This document shows positions 15,437-23,872 of a DNA stretch of 64,000 nt, piece by piece. Source of the DNA: Lachnospiraceae bacterium (GTDB lineage: Bacteria > Bacillota > Clostridia > Lachnospirales > Lachnospiraceae). A program made the translations under genes and the position numbers. The DNA lies in assembly GCA_009911195.1 (NCBI GenBank), contig QXWV01000044.1:1-64000 (forward strand), written 5' to 3'. Position 1 is the first letter of the stretch. Every line of letters begins with the position of its first letter. The notes under the pieces are model-generated. The model saw only the letters and a program-made list of their open reading frames with translations. It ran no database searches and was not told the origin of the DNA.

Positions 15437-16738
15437 CTATTTGTAATAATCGAAGGAAAGCCCATAAATTTGGACGGTATCCCCTTCCTGGATGCCTAAA
15501 TCTTCCAATTCCTTCAAAATACCGGTATCTTTCAGGAAATTCTGGAAGAAAGAAAACCCTTTTTCGGATTCCAGGTTTGTATAGCCTAGCATTTTCTCAA
15601 TGCGTGGCCCTTCCACAATATAAACGTCTTCCTCTTCGTCATAGGATACCGTATGTGGCTCCTCTCCGGCACGTACCGTCTCAGGGAAGAATTCCTGTTC
15701 AAAAACTACAGGCTTATCATCCATTTTTTCCAAAAGGCTTCCCACTGCATATAAAAGTTCTCTAATGCCCTGGCCGCTGACCGCAGAAATAGGGAATACT
15801 TTGATTCCTTTTGGCTCAAATTCTTCTTTGATACGCTCAATAGGATTGCCTCTGCCTTCCATATCCATGTTATTGCCCATCATATCGATTTTGTTGGCGG
15901 CTATCACTTGAGGCCGGCTGGCAATTTCCGGATTATAGGATTCCAGTTCCTTATTGATAGCATAGATATCCGCGATAGGGTCACGGCCTTCTGAAGCTGC
16001 TGCATCCACGATATGAATCATAATTTTGGTACGCTCAATATGGCGCAGAAATTCATATCCCAGCCCAATGCCTTCCGAAGCCCCTTCAATAAGCCCAGGG
16101 ATATCGGCCATAACAAAGCCTTTGGCATCCTCCAGGTCCACTACACCCAAGTTGGGGTTTAAGGTGGTGAAATGGTAATTGGCAATCTTAGGGCGGGCAT
16201 TGCTGACGCGGGAAAGAAGCGTGGATTTCCCCACATTGGGAAATCCAACCAGGCCCACATCGGCAATCACCTTTAATTCCAACTGCAGTTCCAGCTCTTT
16301 TGCTTCCTGGCCCGGCTGGGCATATTTTGGTGCCTGCATGGTGCTGGTGGCATAATGCTGGTTTCCGCTGCCGCCCCTCCCGCCTTTTAAAAGGACAATG
16401 CGCCTGTTATCCCCTGACATGTCCACAATAACCTTTCCGCTTTCCCCTTCTTTGATGACAGTTCCATAAGGCACCTTAATAACGATATCCTGGCCGTTTT
16501 TGCCGCGGCAGTTTTTCTTGTTGCCGTTCTCGCCATTCCCGGCAGCATATTTGCGTATATGCCTGAAATCGGCCAGCGTATTAAGGCCATCATCCACTTG
16601 GAAGATAACGCTTCCGCCATCGCCGCCATCACCACCGTCAGGGCCTCCGGTTGGAACATATTTTTCTCTGCGGAAAGAGACATGCCCATCGCCACCTTTT
16701 CCGCTTTTTACATATATTTTTGCTCTGTCTGCAAACAT
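15437..16738 (-). CDS. obg: GTPase Obg (CgtA)
   Basis: 433 residues from the ATG at 16738, the start that gives the conserved MFADRAKIYVKSGKGG N-terminus; the frame is open to 16783. The glycine-rich Obg fold occupies residues 1-158 (GPDGGDGGDGG). The GTPase domain follows with G1 GFPNVGKS, G3 DIPGLIEGA and G4 NKIDM. A C-terminal OCT domain ends with GDTVQIYGLSFDYY. Obg acts in 50S assembly, the stringent response and, in Bacillus, sporulation initiation. A terminator at 16770-16805 separates it from rpmA, so expression requires read-through or an unseen promoter. Confidence 0.96.
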   Translation of the reverse strand: MFADRAKIYVKSGKGGDGHVSFRREKYVPTGGPDGGDGGDGGSVIFQVDDGLNTLADFRHIRKYAAGNGENGNKKNCRGKNGQDIVIKVPYGTVIKEGESGKVIVDMSGDNRRIVLLKGGRGGSGNQHYATSTMQAPKYAQPGQEAKELELQLELKVIADVGLVGFPNVGKSTLLSRVSNARPKIANYHFTTLNPNLGVVDLEDAKGFVMADIPGLIEGASEGIGLGYEFLRHIERTKIMIHIVDAAASEGRDPIADIYAINKELESYNPEIASRPQVIAANKIDMMGNNMDMEGRGNPIERIKEEFEPKGIKVFPISAVSGQGIRELLYAVGSLLEKMDDKPVVFEQEFFPETVRAGEEPHTVSYDEEEDVYIVEGPRIEKMLGYTNLESEKGFSFFQNFLKDTGILKELEDLGIQEGDTVQIYGLSFDYYK

Positions 16739-16769
16739 GTTTAACCCCATTTCTGTGTATGCTATAAGG

Positions 16770-16805
16770 AAAAACGGCTTCAAACACCAGTTATGTTTGA
16801 AGCCG
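16770..16805 (-). terminator. terminator or attenuator between rpmA and obg
   Basis: CGGCTTCAAACA (16775-16786) and TGTTTGAAGCCG (16794-16805) form a perfect 12-bp stem with a 7-nt loop. On the minus strand the stem is followed by TTTTT (16770-16774). It would reduce transcription of obg and downstream genes relative to the ribosomal protein genes. Confidence 0.85.
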
Positions 16806-16816
16806 ATTCGTTCGTA

Positions 16817-17101
16817 TTATTGTTCTACAGGATATACAGAAGCTTGTTTTTTATCTCTTCCTTTTCTTTCGAATCTAAGTACGCCATCTACTAAAGCAAA
16901 CAAAGTGTCATCGCCGCCTCTGCCTACATTAATACCGGGATGAATCTTAGTTCCGCGCTGTCTGTACAGAATGTTCCCTGCCTTTACGAATTGTCCGTCA
17001 GCCCTTTTCGCACCAAGTCTTTTGGATTCGGAATCCCTGCCGTTCTTTGTCGAACCAACACCCTTTTTGTGAGCGAAAAATTGAAGGTTCATATTTAACA
17101 T
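16817..17101 (-). CDS. rpmA: 50S ribosomal protein L27 with cleavable leader
   Basis: 94 residues. The N-terminus [14 protein letters not shown] is the Firmicute form in which the first nine residues are removed by the protease Prp after FF, exposing the A10-HKKG tail that reaches the peptidyl transferase centre. The L27 core ([30 protein letters not shown]) is complete. AAGGAGGTG precedes the ATG. It is the third gene of rplU-prp-rpmA. Confidence 0.97.
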   Translation of the reverse strand: MLNMNLQFFAHKKGVGSTKNGRDSESKRLGAKRADGQFVKAGNILYRQRGTKIHPGINVGRGGDDTLFALVDGVLRFERKGRDKKQASVYPVEQ

Positions 17102-17105
17102 GGTA

Positions 17106-17435
17106 TTACACCTCCTTGAATTTAATTGCTAGATATCGCCTGCCGTATTGCGATGCAATTTCTGACAGGCCAAGTATCATGGAATCCATAAGGAGTTTTC
17201 CTCTTTCGGACAGCGGCCCATTTAGCTTACAGCGAATCATCCCCGCTTTTTCATCGGCGTCTACGCTCATGTTTTCCTTTGCCAGCTTTTCCATGGAATT
17301 TATGGCATTAATCACTAAAACGGATACGGAAGCACAAACAATATCGCTGCCTTTTGATGCATAACCGGCATGCCCTTTACAAGTAAAACCCTTATATTCT
17401 CCAGCTTTTGACTTCTCGATTACTATTTTCGTCAT
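17106..17435 (-). CDS. prp: ribosomal-processing cysteine protease Prp
   Basis: 109 residues. Prp cleaves the L27 leader. The catalytic pair is visible as H22 in GHAGYA and C34 in DIVCASVS, the same positions as in the characterised staphylococcal enzyme. The gene sits between rplU and rpmA, the conserved Firmicute arrangement. The ribosome binding site is weak (AGG about 13 bases upstream), which would fit a low level relative to the ribosomal proteins. Confidence 0.95.
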   Translation of the reverse strand: MTKIVIEKSKAGEYKGFTCKGHAGYASKGSDIVCASVSVLVINAINSMEKLAKENMSVDADEKAGMIRCKLNGPLSERGKLLMDSMILGLSEIASQYGRRYLAIKFKEV

Positions 17436-17510
17436 GTTTCAGCATTTACCTGGAATGTTAAAATATCAATTCATAGTGCTAATTCATAATGTTTATGAAT
17501 TTCATGATAC

Positions 17511-17816
17511 TTATAAATTGATTTTGTCAATTTTAACCTGAGTGTATGCTTGTCTGTGCCCATTTTTCTTATGGTAACCGGTTTTTCTCTTATAACGGTA
17601 AACGATTACTTTCTTTCCTTTTCCATGCTCCATAACGGTAGCGGATACAGATGAATTAGCTACGTCACCGGCAACCTTAAGCCCATTATCGCTGATAGCG
17701 ATGACCTGGTCAAATGTCACAGCGTTTCCGGGCTCAACATCAAGCTTTTCTACTTGAATGACATCGCCTTCAGAAACTTTATACTGTTTTCCTCCTGTGG
17801 CAATAATTGCGTACAT
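17511..17816 (-). CDS. rplU: 50S ribosomal protein L21
   Basis: 101 residues from the ATG at 17816, which has AGGAGGTGC directly upstream; the frame runs to 17837 through the leader. MYAIIATGGKQYKV at the N-terminus and KKVIVYRYKRKTGYHKKNGHRQ near the C-terminus are diagnostic. First gene of the rplU-prp-rpmA block, preceded by a probable autoregulatory leader and a SigA promoter. Confidence 0.97.
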   Translation of the reverse strand: MYAIIATGGKQYKVSEGDVIQVEKLDVEPGNAVTFDQVIAISDNGLKVAGDVANSSVSATVMEHGKGKKVIVYRYKRKTGYHKKNGHRQAYTQVKIDKINL

Positions 17817-17880
17817 ATTGCACCTCCTATAATACAAGGCAAAGCCTGCTTTACTCGCTAGAGTCGGCGGTATTTATTAA
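17817..17880 (-). ncRNA. probable L21 leader (autoregulatory 5' UTR)
   Basis: On the minus strand the region before rplU contains ACCGCCGACTC, a small hairpin ACTC-TAGC-GAGT, and a second hairpin AAAGC-AG-GCTTT, ending at the AGGAGGTG site. This resembles the Firmicute ribosomal protein L21 leader family as I remember it. A covariance-model search would be needed to confirm it. Confidence 0.55.
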
Positions 17881-17944
17881 CGTTTTACCAAACAATAAAC
17901 CATAAAAAATACACTTTAAGCCTATCTATGCGGCATACTTCGTT

Positions 17945-17974
17945 AGTGTAACATCCAATTATGAAGGTTGTCAA
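17945..17974 (-). promoter_or_regulatory. promoter of the rplU operon
   Basis: Minus-strand TTGACA (17969-17974) and TACACT (17945-17950) with 18-bp spacing. It gives a leader of about 120 bases that includes the L21-type structure. Confidence 0.7.
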
Positions 17975-18013
17975 GGTTTTTTTGCAAAATTTTACTGTCC
18001 GATTTTACAGCCT

Positions 18014-18568
18014 CTACAGAGCCCCTTGCACAAAGAAATATGCAATAATCTGCGCCCTGGAACTGAATTGGGCAGTTTTTAGCAGTTCCTTTACTTCCTC
18101 TTTCGTATAAAACCGGGCTTCAATCCATTCGTTTTCCGACGTATGGTCTTCAAAATCCCCTTCCACCTCCGCAAATACAATACTGGTTTTTGTATCGGAA
18201 ATTGCCACCGCCGCATAGGATGCGGGAAGGATGTCAATGATTTTTTTCAGATGTAATCCGGTTTCTTCATAGAGTTCCCTTCTGATGCACTGCTCAAAGG
18301 ATTCCCCTTCTTCAAGCATGCCCGCACACAGATTATAAACGATTTGATTGACTCCCATACGGAATTCCCTTAACAGCAGGAGTCTTCCATTGTTTACTGC
18401 TGCAATGGAAAGGCCGCTTACTTTTTTGCCAATATCTTCGATTCCGGAAAGCTCTTTTCTGCTTACAATTTCATATGTCTTTTCTTTTCCTGCTTTATTT
18501 TGATAAGTCAGTTCATAGTTTTTTAGATATTTTCCGTCCTTTACTTTCTCCATCTTAATCAGCTTCAT
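18014..18568 (-). CDS. Nudix hydrolase, ADP-ribose pyrophosphatase-like
   Basis: 184 residues from the ATG at 18568, which has AAGGAG upstream and overlaps the end of the RNase gene by 14 bases. The Nudix box GMLEEGESFEQCIRRELYEETGL region is complete in its G, E, R-E and E-E-G positions (about residues 88-110). An N-terminal strand-rich region, and substrate loop features such as YNLCAGMLEEGE, point to the NudF/ADP-ribose pyrophosphatase branch. It would split nucleoside diphosphate derivatives with Mg2+. Specific substrate is inferred. Confidence 0.85.
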   Translation of the reverse strand: MKLIKMEKVKDGKYLKNYELTYQNKAGKEKTYEIVSRKELSGIEDIGKKVSGLSIAAVNNGRLLLLREFRMGVNQIVYNLCAGMLEEGESFEQCIRRELYEETGLHLKKIIDILPASYAAVAISDTKTSIVFAEVEGDFEDHTSENEWIEARFYTKEEVKELLKTAQFSSRAQIIAYFFVQGAL

Positions 18569-19802
18569 GGATATTCTCCTTCTTTCCTTTATGGAACTGC
18601 TCATATAAAGGTTTCTCTTTTTTCATTCTTGTAATTTCTACCAGGCCCAAAGCGGTTATATCCGCCAGCTTGGTTCTGACCGGGTCCTTTTTTAACAGAT
18701 TGCCAAGAAAGGACATCAGTTTTTGGTTATGTTCTTCCGGACGCATATTGATGAAGTCTACAATGATAATGCCTGATATATTGCGCAAAGAAAGCTGGAG
18801 GGCGATTTCCTGTGCCGCTTCCAGGTTAATCTTTAAGTAAGTTTGCTCCGTATCTTTTCCAGTTATCATTTTTCCAGTGTTTACATCGATGACAGTCAGA
18901 GCCTCAGTAGGTTCTATGACCAGGTAGCCACCGGACTTGAGCCATACTTTTTTGCTTAAAGCTTCCTGTATGCGGGTTTCTACGCTATAAAGCTTATACA
19001 AAGGCAGCATGTTGTCCTGATAGAAACGTACTTCTGGAAGATGATAAGCCGGATTCGCCTTTCGGTAGGCCAAAACAGTTTCATAGATTTCCTGGTCATC
19101 AGTTACGATTTCCTCATATTGCCCTTCCGGTTCATCCCTGAGTCCAATAAGATATGAGGCTGGAGTTTGGTAAAGGAGGGAATAACAGATGCGGTGGGGG
19201 GCATAGGCCATAATCTCTTGAAGCTGCCTGGCAAGCTGCCGGATTTCTTCTATCAAAAAAAGAAGTCTGTCCGGAGTATTCTCTTGCCCTAAAAGGGTTT
19301 TCGCATTAGTACGGATAATAATTCCCCATGTTTTTCCATACTCTTCCAGAATATGTTCCTGAGCTAAAGCATCCCCTATCCGCCCTTTTGCTTTATCGGA
19401 AAGCTTGGTGGAATAGGAAATGCCGGGCTTTCTTACCGACACCACACAGTACCTTCCTTCCAGGGATATGGCGCAGTTGACGGCGGGGGACTTGGTTTTT
19501 GCCGCTTCTTTGTAAACCTGGACTATGATTTCATCCCCGGAAACAATCCTGCCATCATAAGGGCGGTTGAGAAGTGTCGGTTCTTTTATGTCCTCCAGGT
19601 TTAAAAAACAGGGGAAGCCAGGGGCTATTTCCACAAATGCGGCATGAATATTCTTTACAATATTCATTACTTTGGCCACATAAATATTTCCTAAAATACC
19701 TCCCTTCTCGTCCTCCGTTTTAACATGGAGCAGGCGGTTGTCCTCAAAAAGAAGGGATAATAATTTTCTCTCTTGTCTGATAATAATATATTTCTTGCTC
19801 AT
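18555..19802 (-). CDS. rng: ribonuclease E/G family protein
   Basis: 415 residues, RNase G size. An S1-type RNA-binding region lies at about 35-115 (GNIYVAKVMNIVKNIHAAFVEI). The catalytic DNase I-like part holds the metal-binding Asp in VIDVNTGKM and the later Asp in IIIVDFINM. The C-terminal zinc-link region of the E. coli enzyme is not obvious. The family cleaves single-stranded A/U-rich RNA in rRNA maturation and mRNA turnover. It follows the TIGR03936 gene by 6 bases; this linkage to the TIGR03960/TIGR03936 pair recurs in Clostridia. Confidence 0.9.
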   Translation of the reverse strand: MSKKYIIIRQERKLLSLLFEDNRLLHVKTEDEKGGILGNIYVAKVMNIVKNIHAAFVEIAPGFPCFLNLEDIKEPTLLNRPYDGRIVSGDEIIVQVYKEAAKTKSPAVNCAISLEGRYCVVSVRKPGISYSTKLSDKAKGRIGDALAQEHILEEYGKTWGIIIRTNAKTLLGQENTPDRLLFLIEEIRQLARQLQEIMAYAPHRICYSLLYQTPASYLIGLRDEPEGQYEEIVTDDQEIYETVLAYRKANPAYHLPEVRFYQDNMLPLYKLYSVETRIQEALSKKVWLKSGGYLVIEPTEALTVIDVNTGKMITGKDTEQTYLKINLEAAQEIALQLSLRNISGIIIVDFINMRPEEHNQKLMSFLGNLLKKDPVRTKLADITALGLVEITRMKKEKPLYEQFHKGKKENIHEAD

Positions 19803-19808
19803 GATAAT

Positions 19809-20522
19809 CTAAAACTCCATTCCTATAGCATCCAGAGGAACAAAATGCGGCTCGCCTTCTTTTCCGGTATCGGCATAAGTATCTTCCCGGATGATTTCTA
19901 AGGCAAATGGGGAAAGTTCTTCCCCATTTGCTTTCAGGAAGGCTTCCATCACGAGCCCGGGCTTCACATTTCCGGAGCTGCTGGCATTTACCAGCATACG
20001 TATAACAGGAGCCTTCTCCGTTTCCTGTAGGGATAGTTGGTAAATGTAAGGCTTTAAATCCAGCGACATTTCACTTTTTTTCGTCTTTTTTGTCACCATT
20101 ATGGAAGGGCTGTGATAGAATTCCATAAGACGCTTTGGCCAGTCAAATCCGGGCTCATAGCCTTGGCGGAATCTGACGGTATATTCCGCAGCGGCAACAC
20201 TGGCCATGGCATTTTTGGCATCTTCTTTTAACATAGTAACGGTGAGGATTTCCATTCCTTCCACCATCACTTTGTTGAGACGCTGTTTCATATCTTCTGC
20301 CCCGGCATGGGTTTTTATCTCTATATCCAGATATTCCCCGTTGCTTGTAAGCCCCACTCCCAGAGGAGCCGCAAAGGACATAATCTGGTGGGGGCTAAAC
20401 CCCTCCGAATAGGCCACATCAATGTCCGCCCTGCGAATCGCTTTTTGGAAATACCTCATAATATCCAGATGGCCGATAAAGCGCATTGCTCCCGATTTGG
20501 CAAATTTAATCCTTACCTTCAT
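19809..20522 (-). CDS. TIGR03936 family (DUF2344) protein
   Basis: 237 residues from the ATG at 20522, giving the family start MKVRIKFAKSGAMRFIGHLD; the open frame begins at 20585, inside the preceding gene. The motifs FIGHLDIMRYFQKAIRRADI and YSEGFSPHQIMSFAAPLGVG define this family. Function is unknown; it is nearly always next to, or fused with, the TIGR03960 radical SAM protein. Here the two frames overlap by 17 bases, indicating translational coupling, and rng follows at once. Confidence 0.85.
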   Translation of the reverse strand: MKVRIKFAKSGAMRFIGHLDIMRYFQKAIRRADIDVAYSEGFSPHQIMSFAAPLGVGLTSNGEYLDIEIKTHAGAEDMKQRLNKVMVEGMEILTVTMLKEDAKNAMASVAAAEYTVRFRQGYEPGFDWPKRLMEFYHSPSIMVTKKTKKSEMSLDLKPYIYQLSLQETEKAPVIRMLVNASSSGNVKPGLVMEAFLKANGEELSPFALEIIREDTYADTGKEGEPHFVPLDAIGMEF

Positions 20523-22410
20523 TTCCGTTCCCATATCCTTTCCCAGTATTTTCAAAGCAGACTCCGCCGCCGAAACGGTTTGCACCGCATCCCTGGCATT
20601 TGGCGCGGCAGTTTGGGGATACTGTTTCCTCCAATGCTTTTTTCCATTCCCTTTGCAGGAATTCTTTGCTCACACCGCAGTCTATGAAATCCCAAGGGAA
20701 TATTTCATCCAATTCCCGCTTGCGCGTAGTATAGAAGGCTATATCTATCCCCAGTTCTTCAAAGGCTTCCATCCACACATCCCCTTTAAAAAATTCGCTC
20801 CATGCATCAAAAATACATCCTTTTTTGTAAGCCCTTTCTATCACATCGGCAATTTTCCTGTCGCCTCTGGCAAATACGCCTTCCAGCACGCTGATATCCG
20901 CTTCGTGCCAGTTATACTTTATGCTTTTCTGGTTCAACTGGCCTTTAATCGCCGTCCGGGTAGCGTAGGCTTTCTCCAGGAATTCTTCTTTCGTACACAT
21001 GGAGGCCCACTGGAAGGGGGTAAATGGCTTGGGGATAAAAAAGGAGGTGCTGGCTACAATCTGTACTTTGCCGTTTATCCTTTTTTCCTTCGGCACGGTT
21101 TCAAAAAAGACTGCCGCGATTTTATTTGCCAGCTCGGCAATTCCTTTAATATCCTCCTCAGTCTCGGTAGGCAGACCCAGCATGAAGTAAAGCTTCACCC
21201 TTGTCCACCCGCCCTGGAAGGCAAGGGCTGCCCCATTTAAAATCGCTTCCTCCGTCAGCCCTTTGTTGATGACATTCCGCAGCCGCTGGCTTCCCGCTTC
21301 CGGCGCAAAAGTCAGGCTGCTTTTTTTCACATCCTGTACTTTGCTCATAACATCCAGAGAAAAGGCATCAATGCGCAGGGAAGGGAGGGAAATGTTAATC
21401 TTTTTTTCCCTGCATTTTTCTATCAGGAAGTCTATCAGTTCCGGCAATTGGGAATAGTCGCTGGAGCTTAACGAACTTAGGGAAATTTCTTCATGTCCTG
21501 TGTTTTGGAGCATGGCAAGGGCATAGTTTTTCAGCATGTCCAAATCCCGCTCCCGCACCGGACGGTAAATCTGCCCCGCCTGGCAGAAACGGCAGCCCCG
21601 GATGCATCCTCTTTGTATTTCCAGCACTACCCTGTCCTGGGTTACTTTGATAAAAGGAACTACCGGTTTTTCGGGATAATAGGTATGGGAAACATCCATT
21701 TCCACTTCCTTCAATATTTTTTCCGGAATCCCTTCCTCCACAGGCCCTATAGACTGAATGGTACCATCCTCATGATATTCCACCCGATAAAACATGGGCA
21801 CATATATGCCAGGTATTTTCGACGCTTCCCGCAGGAAGTCTTCCCTGGATTTTTCCTGCTTTCGGCATTCCTTATACAAATCAAGCAACTCCCGGTAACG
21901 GGTTTCCCCTTCGCCGATATAAAACATATCAAAAAATGCGGCAATCGGCTCCGGATTATAAACACATGGCCCTCCCCCAATTACAATAGGATGTTCCAGG
22001 CTCCTGTCCTTTGCCCGCAATGGAATATGGGACAGTTCAAGAATCTGCAAAATATTAGTATAACACATCTCATACTGGATGGTGATTGCCAAAAAATCCA
22101 TATCCTTCACCGGTTCCTGGGATTCCAACACAAAAAGAGGGATATTTTCCTCCCTCATCTTTTTATCCAAATCCACCCAGGGCGAATATACCCGTTCGCA
22201 CCATACATCATCGAACCTGTTAAACATATCGTATAAAATTTGAATCCCTAAATGGGACATACCGATTTCGTACACATCCGGAAAACACATGGCCACGCGT
22301 ATATCGACCTGAGATTTATCCTTGATTATCCCATTAACTTCATTTCCGATATAACGTGCCGGCTTCTCCACCTGAAGCAGTATCTCATCTCTTAATGCAA
22401 GCTTACTCAT
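20506..22410 (-). CDS. TIGR03960 family B12-binding radical SAM protein
   Basis: 634 residues. An N-terminal cobalamin-binding-like domain (about 20-200) precedes a radical SAM core (about 240-480) with the cluster motif RGCIRGCRFCQAG, whose three Cys follow CxxxCxxC spacing. Further landmarks are LSSLSSSDYSQLPEL and LPTETEEDI. The C-terminus carries CRAKCQGCGANRFGGGVC, a second Cys-rich region that might hold another cluster or zinc. The family's reaction is unknown. Co-localisation with rng and the ribosomal protein block hints at an RNA- or ribosome-linked role, which is inference. Confidence 0.88.
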   Translation of the reverse strand: MSKLALRDEILLQVEKPARYIGNEVNGIIKDKSQVDIRVAMCFPDVYEIGMSHLGIQILYDMFNRFDDVWCERVYSPWVDLDKKMREENIPLFVLESQEPVKDMDFLAITIQYEMCYTNILQILELSHIPLRAKDRSLEHPIVIGGGPCVYNPEPIAAFFDMFYIGEGETRYRELLDLYKECRKQEKSREDFLREASKIPGIYVPMFYRVEYHEDGTIQSIGPVEEGIPEKILKEVEMDVSHTYYPEKPVVPFIKVTQDRVVLEIQRGCIRGCRFCQAGQIYRPVRERDLDMLKNYALAMLQNTGHEEISLSSLSSSDYSQLPELIDFLIEKCREKKINISLPSLRIDAFSLDVMSKVQDVKKSSLTFAPEAGSQRLRNVINKGLTEEAILNGAALAFQGGWTRVKLYFMLGLPTETEEDIKGIAELANKIAAVFFETVPKEKRINGKVQIVASTSFFIPKPFTPFQWASMCTKEEFLEKAYATRTAIKGQLNQKSIKYNWHEADISVLEGVFARGDRKIADVIERAYKKGCIFDAWSEFFKGDVWMEAFEELGIDIAFYTTRKRELDEIFPWDFIDCGVSKEFLQREWKKALEETVSPNCRAKCQGCGANRFGGGVCFENTGKGYGNGNEGKD

Positions 22411-22466
22411 AATTATTACCTGTACTCCTAAATTATTTTATATACTTCTACTTAAAGAATTGGGTG

Positions 22467-22886
22467 TCACTTAAATAGAGTATACGGGAAATTGTCCTCA
22501 AAATCAAATACTACTTCTTCCAAACCCGCATCAAAATCTTTATTCACCTCTTCCCTCATGGCATCTGTAGAAATTCCGGCAATCGTTCCTCCACCAGCAT
22601 CTGCTACCAGATAAACACAAAAAAAGGCAACTGCCAATATCAGCCGGAGTTTAAAGGAAGAAAAGGAACTACCTTCTGCTGGGATACCGCCTTCTTCCAA
22701 AGCGTACAATTCCCGTTCCCCATTTCCATAATACCCTTTGCTGTATAATGGCATTTCATCGCCTATTTTGCCTTCTGTTCCATACAAAAGCCGTTCCCGG
22801 TGCCTCATTTTCATCCGGTTATCCAGACTTTCTTCCCTTATGGAACGTATCAACTGTAATTTTTGATTTGTAGTAATTTTCCCCAT
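22467..22886 (-). CDS. single-pass membrane protein of unknown function
   Basis: 139 residues. A charged N-terminal half (basic, with MRHRERLLYG) is followed by one membrane segment around residues 80-97 (LRLILAVAFFCVYLVADA) and an acidic extracytoplasmic tail ending DFEDNFPYTLFK. I do not recognise a family. It stands between pdaA-side genes and the TIGR03960 gene on the same strand, 56 bases before the latter. Coding seems likely from the coherent membrane topology and length. Confidence 0.6.
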   Translation of the reverse strand: MGKITTNQKLQLIRSIREESLDNRMKMRHRERLLYGTEGKIGDEMPLYSKGYYGNGERELYALEEGGIPAEGSSFSSFKLRLILAVAFFCVYLVADAGGGTIAGISTDAMREEVNKDFDAGLEEVVFDFEDNFPYTLFK

Positions 22887-22994
22887 TTTAGCTCATTGTC
22901 CTTTTTTGCTCTTACTACAAATTATGTTATACCAGCTTATTTTAGAACAAAAGCGGACGCCCGGCAAACCTTCCCAAACATCAAAAGCCTGGCT

Positions 22995-23834
22995 TTAATC
23001 CGTCAAATCTGCCAATGGCCGGAACTGATACCCCATTTCTTCCCATTTTCCAAGCAGTTCATCCAATACTTCCCCGTTCGTCTGAGATGTGCTGTGAAGC
23101 AATACAATTGCCCCTGGATGAATGCGCCCCGTAAGCTTTTCCAAGGCTTCTTCCCTGGATGGCTGTTTATCCTGATACCAGTCCACGTAAGCCAGGCTCC
23201 AGAAAAAAGTCTGATAGCCAAGCTCTTTTGCCATTTTCAGATTTTCCGTGCTGTATTTGCCTTGGGGTGGACGGTAGTATTTTGTAAGTTCTTTCCCTGT
23301 TATCTGGGAAAATAAGGTTTCCACATCTTCCATTTCTTTTCTGAAAGACGCCATATCGGAAATCTGCGACATATCAGGATGGTGATAGGTATGATTGCCC
23401 ACACAATGCCCCTCTTCCACCATCCGTTTTATCAAATCCGGCGCAGATTCCAAATAATGCCCTACCACAAAAAAAGTGGCCGGGGCATTATGCTTTTTCA
23501 AAGCATCCAGTATTGCTTCTGTATTCCCGTTTTCATATCCCGCATCAAAGGTAAGGTAGATAATCTTTTCCTCCCCTTCCCCTATGAAATAGGCATCATA
23601 CTTTTTTAATTCTTCAGCCGAAGCGATTCCGGTAGGCTTCGCCCCATCCCCGTATCCTCCAAGACCCCAGTTTTCCGAAGCAGAAATATGGGAAGAGCCT
23701 ACCGAATTCACACCCTCCCCTTTTCCCTGGGTAAATTTCTCCGTCAGGTATCCTACCCCTCTGCCGGCAAAAAACATAGCACATAAAAGTAATACTACAG
23801 CAACCGTTTTTTTATATTTGTTTATCACACTCAT
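22995..23834 (-). CDS. pdaA: polysaccharide deacetylase, PdaA-like
   Basis: 279 residues from the ATG at 23834, which has AGGAAA upstream; the frame opens at 23876. One N-terminal membrane or signal segment (about 9-27) is followed by a CE4 deacetylase domain. Visible motifs are IYLTFDAGYENGNT (motif 1, with Ala where most CE4 enzymes have the second Asp, a PdaA-type feature), GNHTYHHP (metal-binding His pair), YYRPPQGKY and LLHSTS. In Bacillus, PdaA removes the acetyl group from muramic acid to allow delta-lactam formation in spore cortex peptidoglycan. It is downstream of the cohesin-like gene on the same strand, about 38 bases away. Confidence 0.82.
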   Translation of the reverse strand: MSVINKYKKTVAVVLLLCAMFFAGRGVGYLTEKFTQGKGEGVNSVGSSHISASENWGLGGYGDGAKPTGIASAEELKKYDAYFIGEGEEKIIYLTFDAGYENGNTEAILDALKKHNAPATFFVVGHYLESAPDLIKRMVEEGHCVGNHTYHHPDMSQISDMASFRKEMEDVETLFSQITGKELTKYYRPPQGKYSTENLKMAKELGYQTFFWSLAYVDWYQDKQPSREEALEKLTGRIHPGAIVLLHSTSQTNGEVLDELLGKWEEMGYQFRPLADLTD

Positions 23835-23872
23835 GCCTGATTTCCTGCAAAAGTCTTTATTAATTATATTAA

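Noticed and set aside
20422-22236. Long plus-strand frames (272 and 247 codons) opposite the TIGR03936/TIGR03960 genes
   Set aside because: They are complements of well-supported genes, are rich in Phe, Pro, His and Ile from codon bias of the other strand, and have no binding site.
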